A stretch of 64,000 nt of DNA from Ptychodera flava (lineage: Eukaryota; Hemichordata; Enteropneusta; Ptychoderidae). Made by a program: the position numbers and the translations under genes. Below the pieces are notes generated by a model. That model did no database searches. It was given only the letters and a program-made list of their open reading frames with translations, and was not told the origin of the DNA. The stretch covers positions 7,502,001 to 7,566,000 of the forward strand of contig NC_091942.1 in assembly GCF_041260155.1 (NCBI RefSeq), in the 5' to 3' direction. This document shows positions 62,248-64,000 of this stretch, piece after piece; within the stretch, counting starts at the first letter, position 1, and every line of letters starts with the position of its first letter.

Positions 62248-63862
62248 ATGGCAAGCAAGACATCTTCACCCCGCAACGAAACTTCTGTTCGCGACGAGCA
62301 AGAAATACGCAATCGCAGTCTCGGTCGATTGTATCAGATGAACGACAAAGTGTTCGGCCTCATATTCATGGCGATTTTCGTCTCCCCGTTACTGTGCGTG
62401 GCATTCATCGGCATGGGAACTAATCACAATGCGGCGGCGGTTCCGATTCTGATCGTCTGCATGATTGTGTTGATCGGTATATCTGTAGTGGTGGCTAAGT
62501 ACTGCCTACGACCGCGGGCGCTGGACGACTTCAGCAGAATCGGTGGTAAAGAGAAGAAGGCAACGGCCGACGGACTGGAAGAAGTCGGAGGAACTTCAAG
62601 AGGAGCACAGGATCTGACAGAGGAAATGACACCTCTTCGGTAACTGCAACAACTCCCGCCTTCATAATTAGATCAAATCTTAAATTCATATTTTCATATC
62701 AAATTGAAAACTTTAAACTTTCAGTAAGAGTGGAGCCACAAACCACATTCCTGCAACCGTACGTAGTCGAGAGACTGTACACAATGCTATACAATGCAAG
62801 ATCATGAACAAGATGGGAGGTACATAAATATTCCACATAATAAAGAATCATAAGCATAAAATTTTGATACTGAAACAATACTCATTAATGTAATTTGCAT
62901 AAAAGAATACTAATCCACTTCAAATCTTTCACTAATGCTATTAGTAATAGCACAATGCACTTTATTGACGTAATAACATCACTGTGTATACGGACCCTAG
63001 TAATTTTGACTCGAAGAGGCCAATACAGTGCAAGTAACGCGCCTTTTATGCGTGTACTTGTGTAGAACCACTTACCTCGCTTCAGTGTGACCGTACCGAG
63101 CGCTCAGTTAAAACACATATACTAACTATTTATTTCCTGTGCAAATATTTACAAAAAATTCGTCAATTATACATCATTTCAAATTAATGAAATGATCCTT
63201 GATCATGATGTTGCAGCCGTGCCAGGCCGTCAGTCAAGCTTAAAGCTTATTTTGTAATACTCGCGCCATGCAAATAGTATGGAATACTCACTGGAGACAA
63301 AGCGATGTGAAATGCTATGTTTGAAAAATAAATGTAATTTAACAATATTGCAACGCTACAGTTATTTTGATGTTTGATATCTTCGTGTGTGACATTTCAA
63401 AGTCATTTTCCATGGAAATTTCAAGAGATTGCGTGGTATAAGGTGTGAAAGAAGGATATCTAAAGAGAAATTCACCATTAGATTTTCTCTGTCACATTGT
63501 GTTTGTCGAATTACAGGGACCAAGTCGAGAAAGGGAACGGAACGCCCAATTGTGAAGATGAGAGCGGACCTGGTGTTACCAATGACAACAATGACGTCAA
63601 GATTCACAGACCTGACGTCAGTTTAAGATCTGTTGTCGCCATCCCGTCTAATGCCTACGAAGTCGAAAAGAGGAAAGGAGCTCGTGAGGTGTTGTCCCGC
63701 GTTGCAACCGGTTCATCGGCAGAACATGGTAAACCCGCCTTCGACCAAGAAAAAGTGTCGTGCGAGTTTGGTTCATCGGAAACTGATCACTTGATTTGTA
63801 GCGTGGGAAATGAGTCTAGCGTTCACTTAACCAACATCACTTGGACCGACACGAACGAGTGA
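62248..63862 (+). CDS. two-pass membrane protein with long polar tail, unknown family (245 aa, two exons)
   Basis: Exon 1 is 62248-62639, donor GTAACT from 62640; exon 2 is 63517-63862 after the acceptor AATTACAG. Phases match and the join reads TPLR-DQVEKGNG; the total is 738 nt including the stop. ATG is in good context (A at -3, G at +4). A charged N terminus (about 33 residues) precedes helices at about 35-57 (VFGLIFMAIFVSPLLCVAF) and 63-84 (AAVPILIVCMIVLIGISVVV), then a hydrophilic tail of about 160 residues with many acidic and Ser/Thr residues, ending NITWTDTNE. Without splicing the frame stops at TAA 62641-62643, giving a 131-residue form. Not recognised. The same general plan as the gene at 56324 suggests a distant tandem relation, which is inference. 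Confidence 0.6.
62640..63516. other. intron of the two-pass membrane gene
   Basis: 877 bases, AT-rich, no repeats or exons recognised. Confidence 0.5.
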
Positions 63863-64000
63863 TCAGATATGCATGAATAATGAACCTGTATACAGAATGA
63901 CCTTTATTTAATGTGTAAATTATTTGTGATATATTTTCGATGGACACTCCCTCAATAGATACACACATGCATCCATACATACATTCTGGCGTACGTACAT

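Overview
The window is nuclear DNA from an animal. Genes are split by long introns with GT/AG splice sites, intergenic DNA is rich in AT and CT microsatellites, and most of the middle is small DNA transposons. The first gene, the frequent short palindromes such as TACATGTA and the repeat types suggest a marine invertebrate, perhaps an invertebrate deuterostome such as a hemichordate or lancelet. That assignment is inference and weak.

Layout. Positions 1-12822 hold the 3' part of a plus-strand glycoside hydrolase family 31 gene (acid/lysosomal alpha-glucosidase, maltase-glucoamylase type). Twelve consecutive coding positions can be read with matching splice phases, giving 537 codons plus a stop (1614 nt). 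The nucleophile motif (DMNEP), the acid/base motif (HWTGD) and the C-terminal beta-sandwich exons are all present. The 5' end lies outside the window. One exon is present twice in tandem (5895-6046 and 6368-6519), both copies 152 nt with the same phases. Using both would create a stop at once, so the two are probably mutually exclusive alternatives for part of the substrate pocket. The introns carry a decayed Penelope-like retroelement with inverted terminal sequences and hammerhead ribozymes, a second Penelope-type inverted repeat with its own hammerhead, two TTAA-flanked MITEs and a TIR element.

Positions 12.8-56 kb contain no gene I can support with confidence. They are a repeat landscape: TIR/MITE elements, a 104-bp near-complete palindrome with a 9-bp target duplication, a 2.2-kb Harbinger-like element with 33-bp perfect TIRs carrying a dead non-LTR reverse transcriptase, a 1.4-kb TIR element, a roughly 1-kb element built from a 140-bp tandem repeat, a local segmental duplication, and a set of tiny (25-35 bp) snap-back palindromes flanked by 7-8 bp direct repeats. 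The tiny palindromes are the most unusual class here.

Positions 56-64 kb hold two plus-strand two-exon genes for small two-pass membrane proteins (147 and 245 aa as I splice them). I recognise neither family. They share an architecture (basic or charged N terminus, two close membrane helices, polar C-terminal tail in part encoded by exon 2) and may be distant tandem relatives. Nothing shows a functional link between them and the alpha-glucosidase.
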